Under the pieces are notes generated by a model. It saw nothing but the letters and a program-made list of their open reading frames with translations. It was not told the origin of the DNA and searched no databases. From Burkholderiaceae bacterium (GTDB taxonomy: Bacteria; Pseudomonadota; Gammaproteobacteria; Burkholderiales; Burkholderiaceae), in the NCBI GenBank assembly GCA_023253905.1, contig JALREG010000313.1:1-5385 (forward strand): a stretch of 5,385 nucleotides of DNA, written 5' to 3'. The position numbers and the translations under genes were made by a program. How positions within the stretch are numbered: the first letter of the stretch is position 1; every line of letters starts with the position of its first letter. Shown here piece after piece: positions 4,470-5,385 of this stretch.

Positions 4470-5385
4470 ATGTCTGCCGTTCTGAAATCCGCGCCCGCCG
4501 CGCCTGACTATCACGTTGCCGATATCGGTCTTGCCGACTGGGGCCGCAAAGAAATCCGTATTGCTGAAACCGAGATGCCCGGCCTGATGGCGATCCGTGA
4601 GGAGTTTGCTGCAAGCCAGCCCCTCAAAGGCGCCCGTATCACCGGGTCGCTTCACATGACGATCCAGACCGCAGTGCTGATCGAGACCCTCGCAGCGCTG
4701 GGTGCTCAGGTACGCTGGGCCTCCTGCAATATTTTTTCCACGCAAGACCATGCTGCTGCGGCCATCGCCGCCGCCGGTATCCCGGTGTTTGCTTACAAGG
4801 GCGAGAACCTGGTCGAGTACTGGGAATTCACGCACCGCATTTTTGAGTGGGCCGACGGCGCGCCCAGCAACATGATTCTTGACGACGGCGGTGACGCAAC
4901 GCTCTTGCTTCACCTCGGCACCCGTGCCGCAAGCGATCCCTCGGTCATCACCAATCCGCAGAGCGAAGAAGAAACCGCGCTGTTTGACTCCATCCGCAAG
5001 CGCCTCTCCACCGATCCGGGCTGGTACGAGCGGCAGCTGAAGTCGATCGTGGGCGTCACCGAAGAGACCACCACCGGCGTCAAGCGTCTCTATCAGATGG
5101 CGGCCAACGGCGAACTCGCCTTCCGTGCCATCAACGTGAATGACTCGGTCACCAAGAGCAATGATGACAGCAATAACTGGAGCAATTGCAACAATCTCTC
5201 GCTTGTTCAAGTCAGGCAGATTTTCATTTCCTGTAGTTGTGGGGCCATGCAACGCTTTCTGGACTGGAATCAAGATGTAGATAAGGTTTACAAGCCTATT
5301 AACGCTAAAGGGGTAAATAAAATTATGATAGCTTTTTCTAAATTTCAAAGGGATATTGAACTAATGCACTATGGCGAATATATCA
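4470..5385 (+). CDS. ahcY: Adenosylhomocysteinase AhcY, N-terminal half, joined to unrelated sequence at about 5161
   Basis: AhcY splits SAH into adenosine and homocysteine using bound NAD and relieves product inhibition of methyltransferases. Residues 1-230 are clearly Ahc[18 protein letters not shown] with the substrate-binding His, [15 protein letters not shown] with the catalytic Asp, [28 protein letters not shown] with the catalytic Glu, and NVNDSVTKS ending with the catalytic Lys (residue 229). The segment around [14 protein letters not shown] belongs to the insertion present in many bacterial AhcY proteins. The next expected residues, KFDNLYGCRES, with the conserved Asp-Asn, and the entire NAD-binding domain are missing. 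Full length would be about 470 residues. The frame stays open for another 75 codons to the window edge, but those codons are foreign: antisense NuoM-like sequence, then AT-rich DNA. The fusion product would be inactive. The join is probably an artefact, and the true gene would be intact. Confidence 0.93.
   Translation, partial: MSAVLKSAPAAPDYHVADIGLADWGRKEIRIAETEMPGLMAIREEFAASQPLKGARITGSLHMTIQTAVLIETLAALGAQVRWASCNIFSTQDHAAAAIAAAGIPVFAYKGENLVEYWEFTHRIFEWADGAPSNMILDDGGDATLLLHLGTRAASDPSVITNPQSEEETALFDSIRKRLSTDPGWYERQLKSIVGVTEETTTGVKRLYQMAANGELAFRAINVNDSVTKSNDDSNNWSNCNNLSLVQVRQIFISCSCGAMQRFLDWNQDVDKVYKPINAKGVNKIMIAFSKFQRDIELMHYGEYI
5151..5279 (-). CDS. nuoM: NuoM-like fragment (NADH-quinone oxidoreductase chain M), foreign
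   Basis: Read on the minus strand, in the frame opposite ahcY, this stretch gives VQKALHGPT, then [20 protein letters not shown], then IALG. This is the pattern I know from the C-terminal part of NuoM, a proton-pumping membrane subunit of complex I: a Q+FxGP turn, a short loop ending DLN+RE, then a last hydrophobic helix. The DLN+RE..APxxAxxxALG wording is closest to actinobacterial NuoM. GC is about 43%, against about 60% in the ahcY bases just before. The fragment has neither start nor stop and loses its family resemblance above about 5279. The identification rests on memory of the motif. Confidence 0.5.
5280..5385. other. AT-rich tail of unknown origin
   Basis: GC falls to about 30%, against about 43% in the preceding 120 bases and about 60% in ahcY. 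The tail does not continue the NuoM-like reading. On the plus strand AAAGGGG (5307-5313) lies 11 bases before ATG 5325, from which a frame beginning [20 protein letters not shown] runs open to the edge; it could be the start of a gene but is too short to identify. The composition suggests a second junction near 5280 and a third source of DNA. Confidence 0.45.

Noticed and set aside
5161..5280. Short plus-strand frame starting ATG ATG at 5161 (39 codons)
   Set aside because: It starts exactly at the junction, has no ribosome binding site, and the opposite strand gives a better family match (NuoM).
4401..5348. 315-codon minus-strand frame opposite ahcY
   Set aside because: Most of it is the antisense of ahcY. 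Only its NuoM-like part (5151-5279) is meaningful, and that belongs to foreign sequence.
5140..5385. Mobile element inserted in ahcY
   Set aside because: There are no terminal inverted repeats, target duplication, transposase or integrase. The tail is antisense nuoM followed by a second composition break, which fits a chimera better.

Overview
The core of this window (about 170 to 5160) looks like a high-GC betaproteobacterium, most likely of the order Burkholderiales. Reasons are the gene order dapF / two lipid A acyltransferase genes / metK / ahcY, the AhcY form with the insertion typical of many bacteria, and a canonical SAH riboswitch in front of ahcY. This assignment comes from reading protein motifs and gene order; no search was run.

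Layout. A minus-strand operon occupies 2227 down to 166: two LpxL/HtrB-type acyltransferases that overlap by ATGA, followed 8 bases later by dapF. Divergent from it, metK (2580-3740, GTG start) has a leader of about 180 bases. The leader begins at a TATAAT box and contains an H-type pseudoknot whose conserved-looking bases (CTTGC and GCTAAAG) resemble the SAM-II riboswitch. After metK comes a gene-poor stretch of 730 bases (3741-4469). Its first part (3745-4136) holds a series of strong stem-loops and no convincing gene. Its last part holds an extended -10 promoter, an SAH riboswitch and a further hairpin, all leading into ahcY (4470 onward).

How the genes work together. MetK makes S-adenosylmethionine (SAM), methyltransferases turn it into S-adenosylhomocysteine (SAH), and AhcY removes SAH. 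If the metK leader is a SAM sensor, the two neighbouring genes of the cycle would each be controlled by an RNA that reads their own product or substrate. The minus-strand operon serves the cell envelope: secondary acylation of lipid A, and DapF for the meso-diaminopimelate of peptidoglycan and for lysine.

Both ends look chimeric. DapF keeps only about 56 genuine residues before running into an unrelated tail that ends at 64. AhcY keeps about 230 genuine residues and then, at about 5151-5161, joins antisense sequence that reads as the C-terminal part of NuoM (complex I) at about 43% GC. From about 5280 the sequence changes again to about 30% GC. Several unrelated joins at the edges fit an assembly or amplification chimera better than a mobile element. 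No tRNA, rRNA, CRISPR array or insertion sequence was seen.
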